Shown here: in pieces, positions 40,521 to 51,588 of the stretch
Position numbering within the stretch: position 1 is the stretch's first letter
Layout of the letters: each line of letters begins with the position of its first letter
Assembly (NCBI RefSeq): GCF_009727055.1
Contig: NC_052353.1
Span: 64,561,868 to 64,625,867, forward strand
DNA: 64,000 nucleotides
Origin: Benincasa hispida
Taxonomy: Eukaryota; Streptophyta; Magnoliopsida; Cucurbitales; Cucurbitaceae
Direction of reading: 5' to 3'
The notes under the pieces: generated by a model
The model's database searches: none
The model's input: only the letters and a program-made list of their open reading frames with translations
What the model was told of the DNA's origin: nothing
Made by a program: the position numbers and the translations under genes

Positions 40521-42419
40521 GAGGAATTTGAAATGAATCTTAAGAAATCCAGAAAGGTAAAGAAACAAAAAGAGGAAAAAATAGAGAAAGGAATTTGAGA
40601 TGAATCTCAAGCAACCTTTTTGCTGTGCTGAAAAATTGCAGAACGATTTTAAGTGTGAGATTCAATGGGTTTATTAGATTTTTTGAGTTTGTTGGAGGAA
40701 AAAAGAATGAATTGCAATCTTCTTTCTACCAAATTACCATCCTAAAATTTGTTTCTACTTAACCAATTCTGAGAATAACTTTTAGGTTTATGGTTGATTT
40801 TGGTCCATATATTTATTAAATAAATAAAATCCTAAACCATGCATACTATATATTATAACATATTATAACATACTTTCAATGCATGATACATGCTTACTAT
40901 TGTGGGATTTTAAATTTACGTGATATACTTTATGCACATACAAGATTTAATTTAATTAAACATACATTCAAAATGCATAAATAATTAAACACACATTCAT
41001 AATGCATAAATAATTAAACACAAACTGAAATGGACTAGTTTTGACATCCTAAGCAAGAAAACAAGCTAATTATTACATTAATAATTGAAAAACAAAAACC
41101 AAAAGCTTCTGGACCGCTTGAACCGACCCGAATCATCTGAACCGAACCTCTAGGGCTTTAAAATGGGCTGAACCGATCAAAATCATGCCGAACCAACCTC
41201 CAAGACCTTCAAACTGATTCAGTTGAACCGTTGGACGCAGTGTTGCAACGCTCCATCCTAGTGTTGCAATGCCACGGCAACACCTTCATTTCTGGGCTAG
41301 CTGAAGAACAGCGATGCAATGCTATGAGGGTAGCACTGCGATGCTGTCTGACAGAAGCTTCAATTTTGGAATTCTGCAGCTGAACATGCTTCAGATTTTC
41401 TTCAATTACAACCTAATTACAACTCTATTGACTCTAATAAATTTATAGATTCTTAATCACACGTTAAGGCCCATAAACAAAGAGCCAATTACAACAATTA
41501 CTTGCAAATTGAAGGGAAAAATATATGCCAAAACAAAAAATTATTCATTTCAGCAACCATTTTATGCAATTCATGGAAAACACCCACCATACTAAAATTA
41601 ACGTAAATTGAGTGCTTAAAACATACTCTAGTACCAATTAATGGAGTTGACATTCAACAAATGGAAATAACTAAGGATCTAAGCACTCTAACTACATCAA
41701 TTTTAGTTAACTAACATGCATGTTCATAGTTTTAGCATATTAGGGTTTCAAGCGAATACTTTTGATGATTCTCCCAAATTGACTAGATTCACCTCGAGTT
41801 TCTTCTTCAATCTCTATAGTAGACCACCACAAGTATCTTCTCTGCTAATCTCAGGCCTTAGATTGAAGTGTGGTCTTCAAATTGAGGGAAATTTGAAGTG
41901 GTTTTGAGAGTTGAGGTTGAGAGGAAAATTTGATTTTTCTTTTTCTTTTTTCTTCTGATTTTCAGATTGCATGCCCATTCAATCTGATCTAAAACTTCAA
42001 TATATAGAAGAAGATCATGCAACTGAGAATAAACATGAAGTAGTCACTTCATATTCCATTAAACTTAGTGGCTTGAGGTGTTATTCAAAGTGGAATAAGT
42101 GAGATTATCCTACTTTCATTTATTTCCAATTTTTCCAATTAAAAAATTGAATTATTTGAAATATGTAGAACTTATTTAAAAATTTAATTTCAAATTAAAA
42201 TTAAATAAATTTCATAAATCTAAAAACAATTAATTCATTTCTATATTTTTGTATTTATAAAAATTCAAAAATTAATAATTACTAAATTGGAAAATTAATT
42301 AAACTAATTTAATTAATTTAATTTAATATCAAATATTAAATTAATATAACATCTCATTAAATATTTAGATCGTATTTAAATATTGTCAACTCTTTAAAAT
42401 CAAAACGTTTTTAATTCGA
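40521..42419. other. intergenic and decayed LTR material
   Basis: No gene seen. The part 41100-41350 has repeated gaaccga phrases and gttgcaacgctcc-type phrases like those inside the gypsy LTRs at 22170 and 30860. The part 41700-42030 resembles a copia LTR on the - strand. The short open frames here are not convincing. Confidence 0.4.
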
Positions 42420-43405
42420 TAATTAAACATCAATTATATCAAATATAATAATCCAAACCCTAAACTGAGTTTGAACATTTCAAATTCTCTCAACACGCTA
42501 TTCTAAGGTTTAATTCTCTTATGAGCTAGTAGATGGACCTAATGGACTTACAGATCATGAGCTCCAACGATTTGAGATTAATTGACTAAACTCTTTAAAT
42601 CAAATTTAATCAATATTTGTTAACTACCGAGACATACCACTATAGCTCCGTAGTTGCATTCTTCTCACTGTAGATATATTTTTGTCCACTTGATTTAACC
42701 ATAATCAGTATGTCAATCCTTCACAGATCGTTCGTATTTATGGCTCGGTCAAAAATATCACCTTACCCCTGTAATACATCTTGCTCCTTAAGTTTCCACT
42801 AATCCTCTAATGAACAATTGATTTATGGTCCTACCAATAAACTGAATCCCTCTTAGCCACGAGAGGGTGAGACTCTTTTGTTCAAGACCAAGAGTCAGTA
42901 CTTAAGGGAATAACCTATCTGTTAACTCTAAAATAGGTAGGAGTGAATTTCGTCTTGTACAACTATGTCCCCAGCTATCTATCCGATCTTACCTTTAAAA
43001 TGGGAGGCTTATTTAGTAGTAATGTCGAATCACTCTCACCTATGCAGATTAAAGGATAATCCCGAATAAACAGAAGTTCATAGTTAGCTCAGGATTAAGA
43101 TTGAGTTACCTTAGGTCATCAAATTGAAATAGTCAGTTTTAACAGAAACGGTCGTTATAAAGAAAAGTAACTATTTCGTGGTTCGATCTTATGCGAACAT
43201 CTTTTGCATAGGATGCCTCTACTCATATGTCTCTACATGAACAACTTTGAGATCACATTGTTTGTATCAATATACAAAGTGAGTCACATCCATAGTGTTC
43301 CCAGGATAAGGTACTCAAACTTATCCATATACTTATAGATCTTTTTGGGCTATATACTAAAAATTGATCCTCTTTTATGTTTCTACATAAAGTTTAAGTA
43401 CTCAT
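42420..43405 (-). repeat. copia LTR fragment, - strand, diverged
   Basis: It follows the same order as the solo LTRs at 23300-24250 (tagctccaacgatt, cactgtagatatattttt, aggagtgaattt, tcaggattaag, ctttgcataggatg), but is strongly diverged. It breaks off before the LTR 5' tip, where an oppositely oriented LTR begins. Confidence 0.7.
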
Positions 43406-43412
43406 GTTATTT

Positions 43413-45303
43413 TTGGGATTGGTATCCTAATTCTCCCGGAGTCTCATAGTTTGTAAACTTTGTACACATTGTTATTAATAAAATAAGAGTTATTTTATTT
43501 GCATTTACTCATATCCAATAAACAAAGATCCGTGGTTATTGTATGTAAACTTAAGCATTTATATGAGATATACAAGTGGATCATGCTTTAAGTAATCACC
43601 TAAAAGGTATATAATATAAGGATAAAGGAGGAATACCTTATCCTGGTGATACTACGGATACGACCTGCTTTGTAGAGGTTTACAAGTGTTGTGAACTACT
43701 ATAAATGGTCTGATCCCGACCATTCATTGGAGACATGTGAGCAGGGGTATTCTATACAAAGAATATGTATAAGATCGGACCAAGAGATGATTCGTCTCTT
43801 CATATAACGTCGTTGATAATTGAGACTTACATCTCACTAAAACAACCATAGGTGACATGATCTTAATCTTGAGTGTTTTGGGAACTCCTGCCTTTGAGGG
43901 CAGTCCTTTGATTAGTATGGGTGAGAGTGGCCAAATTGCCAACTCAAGAAGCCTACCTTTTCGGGAATTTGTCTGATTGGGGAGCTGGGAACTTAGTTAC
44001 ACAAGACGAAATTCACTTCTTCCCCAAAGCAGGGGTAAGTAGATAGATTGATATCTTAAGGGCTGATTCTAGGTCTTGAACATAGTGGCCATATCCTCTC
44101 TTTGGAAGAGAGGACCCAGTCATAGTAGGACTATGACTTATTGTTCATTAGAGGAATCAGTGGTACTTAAGGAGTTAGATGTAACTATAGGGGCAAAATG
44201 GTAAGTTGGCCCAGTTGTACTTACGAACGATCTGTCAAGGGTTATCGCACTATTGATTGGTTGATATGGATACAAAAATATATTTATAGTGAGAGAATGC
44301 AACTATCGGTCTTTAGTAGAGTGCATGGCAGTTAACGAATGGTGGATCTCGTGACTAAAGAGTTTAGTCAGTTATTCACGTACCGTTGGAGCTTCAAGCT
44401 ACAGTCCATAAGGTCCCCTTGTAACTTAATGGATTCAAGTTAAGAATCAGTTCTTGGAGTTAGTTTGAAATGTTCAAATTAACAAGAGGAAATTCAATTA
44501 TATATGATATAATTGGTGTGATGTATGAGATAACATCAAATAGAGGAATTAAATATGATTTACATTAAGTACCCACAATAGAAAAAGAACAACTATAGGT
44601 TATAATTATAATATGGTAAGTTGGTTATCATATTTATTTATGAATATATTAATTATATGATAATTAATTTCTTTTTCTCTAATAATCGATTGAGTGGGAG
44701 GTTATTGGTAGTTTTATGGTAACCGTGAGATAAAAGAAAAATTGTTTTCCTAATTTTAGTAGTTGCCTCATTCGGAAAGTAACTCATGAATAAGCTATCA
44801 AGTGAAAGAGTTTCACTAAGCGATAGTTGTGCAGAGACTAAATGATCGTGTAGAGTTGATTATACGATAGTCACTCAGCTGATCGTAGCTAAACGATCAC
44901 GTGGCGTAGTTTATACGATAGGTTTTCGTTTGTTAAACGATCGAGAATACCAAGGTAACCATTGTGGTGGTGTCCTCACTCAATTCGTGGATCGAGTTAG
45001 ACTCGATTGGGTTCGTGGAGGCTGTGTTCGTTGTTCGTGTTGTTTGTTGGCTGTACCGGTCGTGGCGTTCGAGTGTGCTATTCTTGGACACTTGTAGATT
45101 GTTCGAAGGATACTTGAAGAATGGTTCTTCAAAAGTATGCAACCCTCTATCTCTTGTATCATCTTAAAGCATGCTATAATTTCTTGTTGTACATGACTTG
45201 TTAGTTTTCATTTTGAGACTGTAATTATTTATGTTCAATTCGAATGGAATTTGGAATGATCTCTTCCGCTGATCATGGAAATCCTCATGTTAGATTTTTT
45301 GCA
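43413..45303 (+). repeat. copia LTR, + strand
   Basis: Begins ttgggattggtatcctaattctc, aligning to base 3 onward of the LTR at 3361, and ends ...agattttttgca at 45303. It carries the same internal order as 3361-5539, including gtgcctggcagttaa-type and ccgttggagcttc phrases and the cgatcg motif block at 44810-44945. Its first two bases (TG) are missing or mutated. Confidence 0.75.
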
Positions 45304-45651
45304 GTTATAGCCATGGGTTAATTTATTGGATTTAGAAGTGAATGCAATTCAATAACATATTTATCGAAAGAAATCTCAATAATAACTTTATTGTGAATAG
45401 AATATGTTTACAAACTGCGAGTATTAGGACAATCCCAACAACTAATCCATTTACAAAGGCCCTCAAGACTAAGGTGTTTGAGGGTTACCTACAGAGTATG
45501 GGTCTACGGGACATACCATATTTAATATAGGGAAAGTGGGAGATTTTGTACTGGGTGCGTATTGTATTTCCTAGTTTCTTGTTTTGTGTAGTTTTATATT
45601 ATTTTGACTTTTATGATGTACATCCCACTAACTTTAGGACAAGTGGGAGAT
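45304..45651 (+). pseudogene. remnant interior of a deleted copia element
   Basis: Only 348 bp separate two LTRs. The part 45350-45440 is a tip of another LTR in reverse orientation (ending ...aatcccaaca). The part 45441-45530 encodes NPFTKALKTKVFEGYLQSMGL, the RNase H C-terminus also seen in element 1. Two copies of the polypurine tract aagtgggaga follow (45533-45545 and 45641-45650). Everything else of the polyprotein is gone. Confidence 0.75.
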
Positions 45652-46830
45652 TATTGGGATAGATGCCCTAAATCTCGTAGGTTCTGTAGTTTGTAATTAT
45701 AATGTACAAACAATTTATTTATCTAATAAAATTAGAGGTATTTTATTGACATTTAATAGCATTAACCCACAAAATCAATAAACTAAGATTCAAGGTTATC
45801 TTCTGTAACTTAAACATGTATGTGGAGACATACAGGTGGATCATTTTTAAGAGATAACCTAAACGGTATGTAATATATAGATAAGGTTGGGTACTTTATC
45901 CTTGTGGCACTACAAATGCGGTCCGCTTTGTAGATGTTACAACTGTTGTAAAATGGTACAAATGATTTGGTCCTGAACATTCATGTGGTGACATGTGAGT
46001 GGGGATATTTTATACAAAGAATTTGAATAAGACCAGACCACGAAATGACTAGTCTCACTATATCACACCGCTGAGAGAAGAGACTTATATTTCACTAGGA
46101 TTACCATAGGTGACTTGACCTAAATTCTGAGTAAGTTGTGAACACCTGCCTATGAAGGCGGTCCTTTGATTTGCATGGATGAGAATGACCAGTGTCGCCG
46201 ACTCAATATGCCTACCATTTTGGGGATTTGTCTGATTAGGGAGCTGGGAACATAGCTATATAAGAAGGAATTCACTTATTCTCTATAGTTAAAGAAAGTA
46301 GAGAAATTGCTCCCTTAAGGGGCTGATTCTAGGGCTTGAACAATGTGGCGTTACACCCTCTCCTGGTTGAGAGGGTTTGGTCATAGTTGGACTATGACTT
46401 ATTGTTTATTAGAGAGATCAGTGGTACTTAAGAAGTTAGATATAACTACATGGACAAAACAGTAATTTTGGCCTAGTTGTACTCACGAGCAATTTATGAA
46501 GGATCAATGCACCATTGATTGATTTTATCCAATGGACACAAAAATATATCTGTAGTGCGAAAAGTGCAGCTGTCAGTCTTTAGTGGAGTAACTGACTGTT
46601 AATGAAAGTTGGGTAATTTAATTAAAGAGTTTAATCAATTATCCAAGTACCATTAAAGCTTCAATCTATAGATCCATAAGGTCACTCGGTAGCTCGACTA
46701 GGATTATTGATAATCAAATTGATTTTGGGTTAATTTGAATTGTTCAAATTAAATGAGGAAATTAATTATATATGATATAATTAATTAGTTATATGTAATG
46801 TGTTTGATGAATTATAATATATAGAGTTTA
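45652..46830 (+). repeat. copia LTR, + strand, 3'-truncated
   Basis: Begins tattgggatagatgccctaaatctcg directly after a polypurine tract. It belongs to the subfamily of the solo LTRs at 22378 and 28546 (gatgccctaaatct) rather than that of the LTR at 43413. It loses similarity near 46830, before the cgatcg block, so about 0.9 kb of its 3' part is missing. Confidence 0.72.
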
Positions 46831-47489
46831 TTTTGAGAGGAATAAATGTTCATCAACATTGATAATATAACATCGATAATTTAAACTTTGGCTATTTTTT
46901 AGGCGATTAACTCATACCAACAAATAAATTGTTATGGATAGATTTGGACTAGAGGGCATAATTGACTTTATGGAGTTCACATTCTATCCGATCAAGAAAA
47001 TGGCAAAACTCAAGCTAGAAAACCACACCCTAAGATCCAACCATGAATCAAACTGATCTACTTTATTAAGGATGAGACCGAGGCCGACCCTCCTCGTTTG
47101 ATGATTGGGATATACGCTGATTATTCTTTATTTTGTAAGTCAGATCTTCCCTAAATTATAAATTTACCATTGCTTTCATGTAAGTGTCAGGTCTGTTTTT
47201 CCCCATCTAAAGTTTCCCATCTAAAGTTTTGCATCAATATAGACAAATATTAGAAACTGAGGTGAAAAGTAAATAGATACTAGCTAATTTGGAAGAATTG
47301 GTTCAACAAAAGCCGTCATAATCATATAAGGAAATATTTAAAAATTGGTGACATTCAATTCAACGAATAACATTTATTCGTGTATTTCATTATTCTTATT
47401 ATAAACAAACTTCTTTACTTTCCAAATCCAAAAAGACATTATCAACTTACTTACCACTCTCCCTTTTAAAGTAAAAATTAATTCTTTTT

Positions 47490-47590
47490 TGTAGTACAAT
47501 AATTATGGGAGGCGGATCGAACCTCACAACTCTTAAAATAAAAGGTCATTTCTATTGTCACTTAATAAGCACATTTTCAAAAGAAAAAAA
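47490..47590 (-). mobile_element. decayed tRNA-derived SINE
   Basis: On the - strand it carries a B box-like gaggttcgatccgcc followed by a tail resembling that of the SINE at 19894-20000. The A box is weak and no target duplication was found. Confidence 0.5.
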
Positions 47591-47708
47591 AAATCTTACT
47601 CACCACTTTAAAGGTTATGAAAAAATATTCACCACGTCAAATCTCAATTAAATAAATATATATACTCAAACTTCCTCATTTATTTAAATGACAAAATTAC
47701 AAAAAAAT

Positions 47709-47833
47709 ATTTTCAAATATAGCAAAATATTATAATCCATCAGAGATAGATAATAACAGTCTATTAACGTCTATCACCGTGATATTTTACTATATTTATA
47801 AATATTGTTATTTATTTTACTATATTTGAAAAC
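47709..47833. mobile_element. MITE with inverted ends
   Basis: About 125 bp, with termini ttttcaaatatagcaaaat (from 47710) and attttactatatttgaaaa (to about 47832), inverted repeats with one mismatch. The centre holds the phrase ctattaacgtctatcaccg. A related element lies at 56692-56803. The superfamily was not determined. Confidence 0.65.
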
Positions 47834-48378
47834 AACTCTAGAAACTCAAGATGAAAATTGCACCCTAAAATAATTTGATGGCAACCTAAAAAGAGAATTG
47901 AGATCCAAAAGTCATTGTACTTTTTTAGATCACCGTCATAATCATTTCAATCTCAAATTTTATCTAAAATTCTAATGAAACAATACATGCCAAATACAAT
48001 CGAATTATGCTACACTGAATAGCAATATTAACTTAGTTAATAGAAATGTGTTTCCAATAATTATCCAAAATACACAATTTTGTGTCCATCAGAATATAGT
48101 TGATAAGAACATTAATTCCCATCAAAAGTTGGCTCCAACTAAAAGAAAATTCAAAACAAACAAAAATTTAAAGGAGAGATGGAAAAAACCCAATCCTTAG
48201 AGAAGAACATACAAACTAATGAAGATAGAATTATTAAAGAAATGAAACAAAGTTATGTTAAATGTAATATAATTCTGAGTGAAGAAGCGCTTTCACCAAT
48301 TCATGTGTAGAAGATTTCCAAGAAATAAACATCCATGGAAGTCGAATGATGAACTTGATTCAAACCCATTTGAAACCT

Positions 48379-50190
48379 TCATTTTCTAGCCGTTCGAGAT
48401 CTATACCCCAGAATCAGAAAGCAAAGAACTCGGTAACCAAGAATGAAACTCAACAGAGTACCCAAATGACTCCATTTCTGCGATTGCTTAAGACCTCTAT
48501 TTCTCAAAAACTCATCGCCATGAAGAACACAAACTCCCTCTTCTTTGATCAAACATCTCCTCTTCTTTCCATTTCCTCCATACTCGTTTATCAGAAAGCA
48601 TTCAAATGGGTACTTGAACAGGCTCAAGTAGTGCATGAAAATCCAGTATTTGGGGATTTCTTCTTTCGAAATGAAATACCCAGAAAACAGAAACGAAGAC
48701 CCTAAAACAGTTCCAACGAGAGAAGTTCCGATTATGAAATTAGGAACCAGAGCGCTGAAACAGGCGATGACGGAATTCGCCATCAAGATGACAAGCCAAG
48801 CGACGAGGGAAAAATAGAGAAACCCTGGAAGTTCTCTCTTCAATCCAACCAACCAGTAAACTGGAATGGCGTAGAGAAGAGCGATTGTTAACAGGAAAGG
48901 AAGGAAAACGAGGGTATCTGCTATAACGTAAGAACATACTCTGTAAGCTCCTCTTGAAGTTTCTCTCATTAGAATTCTTCTCTGCTGTAAGTAAATGGGT
49001 AAGCCTTCTGTTGAGGCTGACATTAAGAATGCTAAAGTGAAGGCGAAAAACCCTAGTTGGGTTTGTAATTTTAGGTTCTTTGAGTCTGGTTTGTTTGTGA
49101 AAATAGTTCCTAGCACAAACCCAATTACCATTGCTTGTATTGTTCTTGATAAGAAGAGTTGCTTTGTTCTGAATACATTGATGCAGAATCTCTGGCCTAG
49201 AATTAGGATTTCATTTGCTATTGTGTTCATGAAAATGGGGTTGTTGCTATGTTCTTCTAGATTACCTGGATTTGTATTTGTTTTCATGTCATTTTCAGTT
49301 TCACTCTCTTCTTCAGTGCTGACTTCGAGCGATTCTGTTATTTCCATGGCAAATTCAACTACGTTTACTTGTCTAGGAATGGAATGACCTGATTGTCTAA
49401 GACGCTGCTCGAGGAGCTCGAGGGAACCTTGGTGAATAATAGTTCCTTTGGCTAATAGCAAAATTTGATCGAAAAGTTCAAGAATGCGAAATCCGGGTTG
49501 GTGGATGGTTAGAATAATGGTTTTACCTTGATTTGTGGCCATGGCTTTTAGAAGCAAGGCTACTTGAAGAGCTGAGTTAGAATCAAGTCCTGAAGTTGGT
49601 TCATCAAGCAAAAGAACAGCTGGATCATGAACCAGTTCAACCCCAATTGAAACTCCTTGCTTTTCCCCTCCTGAAATGCCTCCCCTTGATGCATCACCAA
49701 CTCTTATATTGGCAACATGCTCGAGACCAAGCTCCTTCATTATCTCCCTCACTCTAGCTTTGACCTTGTGAATCCCACCATATAGCCTCAAACGAGCGCT
49801 GAACATGAGGGTCTCTTCTACTGTAAGAAGAGGAAAAAGATCCTCCTCTTGGATGACATAGCCAGATATTCTTCGAAAATGCTTTGCATTCATCCCCATT
49901 TCGTTCACAAGGACATGGCCACAGACTTTGTTAAGTGGGATCATTCCTGCTAGTATGTCCAACAATGTCGTCTTTCCAGCCCCACTAGGACCAGCAATGG
50001 CTGTGATCTCCCCTGGCCTAGCCTCACAGTTTACATTCTTCAAAATGTATGAATCCTTTTGGCTTTCCCTGCAGAACCTGCAATTGAATTTGTTGATTGG
50101 GCAAGGTAGTTTATAAGAAAGGTTCTTGGTCTTGATTTTGAACGAGGTATCCTGGCAACTGAAGTTAGGTGACTTGATTGATGATCCCAT
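48379..50190 (-). CDS. ABC transporter G family half-transporter (WBC type)
   Basis: A single-exon, 603-residue half-size ABCG protein: nucleotide-binding domain first, then about six membrane helices, a layout found in exporters of lipids, hormones and secondary metabolites that work as dimers. Walker A GPSGAGKT is at residues 67-74, the Q-loop Q near 114, the signature ISGGE at 172-176, Walker B LLLDEP at 193-198 and the H-loop His at 230. Residues 280-320 form an acidic linker (STEEESETENDM). Membrane helices run from about 350 to the C-terminus, with the last one near 580. Intronless structure and length resemble Arabidopsis ABCG10 and its relatives. After the signature the usual basic pair is replaced (GGEKQGVSIG). 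Substrate cannot be told. ATG confirmed at 50190. Confidence 0.93.
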   Translation of the reverse strand: MGSSIKSPNFSCQDTSFKIKTKNLSYKLPCPINKFNCRFCRESQKDSYILKNVNCEARPGEITAIAGPSGAGKTTLLDILAGMIPLNKVCGHVLVNEMGMNAKHFRRISGYVIQEEDLFPLLTVEETLMFSARLRLYGGIHKVKARVREIMKELGLEHVANIRVGDASRGGISGGEKQGVSIGVELVHDPAVLLLDEPTSGLDSNSALQVALLLKAMATNQGKTIILTIHQPGFRILELFDQILLLAKGTIIHQGSLELLEQRLRQSGHSIPRQVNVVEFAMEITESLEVSTEEESETENDMKTNTNPGNLEEHSNNPIFMNTIANEILILGQRFCINVFRTKQLFLSRTIQAMVIGFVLGTIFTNKPDSKNLKLQTQLGFFAFTLAFLMSASTEGLPIYLQQRRILMRETSRGAYRVCSYVIADTLVFLPFLLTIALLYAIPVYWLVGLKRELPGFLYFSLVAWLVILMANSVIACFSALVPNFIIGTSLVGTVLGSSFLFSGYFISKEEIPKYWIFMHYLSLFKYPFECFLINEYGGNGKKRRCLIKEEGVCVLHGDEFLRNRGLKQSQKWSHLGTLLSFILGYRVLCFLILGYRSRTARK

Positions 50191-51588
50191 TGAAACACAA
50201 AGCAGAGAGGTATAGCCTGTGAAAGATAGGAATTTTGAAGAGTTCAGAAGGTCTGCCTAGAATGGCTCTTATAGGAGAGGAATAGTGCAAGAAGTTGCCT
50301 TTTTGTAAGAGTAAACATCACAATGAACGGCCTTATTTTACTTGTGCTAAACTGTGTGCTCGAATCATTTAAACAGCATGAGATGCAAATTGGCTCAACA
50401 ACCACTAAATCAGGCTGGAGGTCAGTTACTTCATTAAGAAGTTACCTTTTTGTACTGCATTGCAGTATCATCAATCTGAAGAGGTACTCAATGCTTTTCA
50501 GGTGAGGTTTTTGACCCAGTAAAAGAACTCTAGTACATTTTTGCCTAATCCCATGTGAAAGCAAGCTTTGCTGCTATTTTGAAATGGGGGACCTATTTAG
50601 TTGGTTCTTGGTGTACCAGGAAATTGCAAATAAATTTGGGCCCTTGATTTATTGTTATCTATTGTTTCTTGAGTCGAATTCAGGGTAAATGAGAATATTG
50701 CAAACTATCCCAGTGAAGGACCTGGCATCTTTCAAGCATAGTTCACAAATTACACCTTTAGCTTGTTTCGGATCTTCATTGGAAATCTTAGGCCATTCAT
50801 GCAAATGAACAGCCACAGTGAGAACTTATTGCTAACGACGTTGAAAGTTGCTTCAATGACCATGAAAAAATCAAGTATTGATGGAATGTTAAGGTCATTT
50901 ATTAGTTCTTAGTAATTCAACTTAGCTTTCAACACATAGTCATGCAGCTTCAATCTTGATCATAGATACAAATTGAGCATTTATTTCGTTCTCTTTGAAT
51001 AGGGGTAAGTTAAGAAGTCTCTTCTCGCCAATAGGACCAGCAATGCAGCTTTGAGGTGGGACCGTTGCTATGATTTATATGGGGCAGTTGCCTGAATCAT
51101 ATTTGGGTAGAATATAGTGAAAGATGGTGTAAGTAAATCATGTTGGAGAGGGTGAGGCCATACGACTGTGATGAAATAACATTGACAATACACTAAACTT
51201 ACTAGGAAGATAAACATTTTTTCTATTAGCAAATGATTCAGATCAACCATCTTGCTGAACAGATGTTACCCTCTCGGACAGTTCTTTTTTTACTATTGAA
51301 AACATTAGTTCAAAATCTTGATTGGAAGTGTGAAAGGACTTCGTGATCGAATTGGTCCTATAAAAAATGAATGGTCTTGATCTTGGAATAGTTATAAAGA
51401 AAGATATGATTTACTAGAGGTCAAATGCTGTCTGAAATCGCTGGTAGGTCGGAAGGATTTTGACCACAGAAGCTGCCGAAAAGTAATTAAACTAGTGAAG
51501 AGGCACAGTGATGAATCTCTGGTCTCAACTGCTTAACCAGCTCTTTCCTCCAGTCATGAGTCATGTATAACAATGTTTGACTGAACTG
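50191..51588. other. intergenic; ABCG upstream region
   Basis: No gene seen. It includes the presumed promoter of the ABCG gene (-), and beyond it the 3' flank of the TBL gene (-). Confidence 0.5.

Larger units (their letters stand above)
46831..48378. other. intergenic with small repeats
   Basis: No gene seen. It contains a SINE relic and a MITE, listed separately. Confidence 0.5.

Noticed and set aside
41716..41907. 63-residue + strand open frame
   Set aside because: It lies in decayed LTR-like sequence and shows no domain.
48995..49387. 130-residue + strand open frame
   Set aside because: Antisense shadow of the ABCG coding region.
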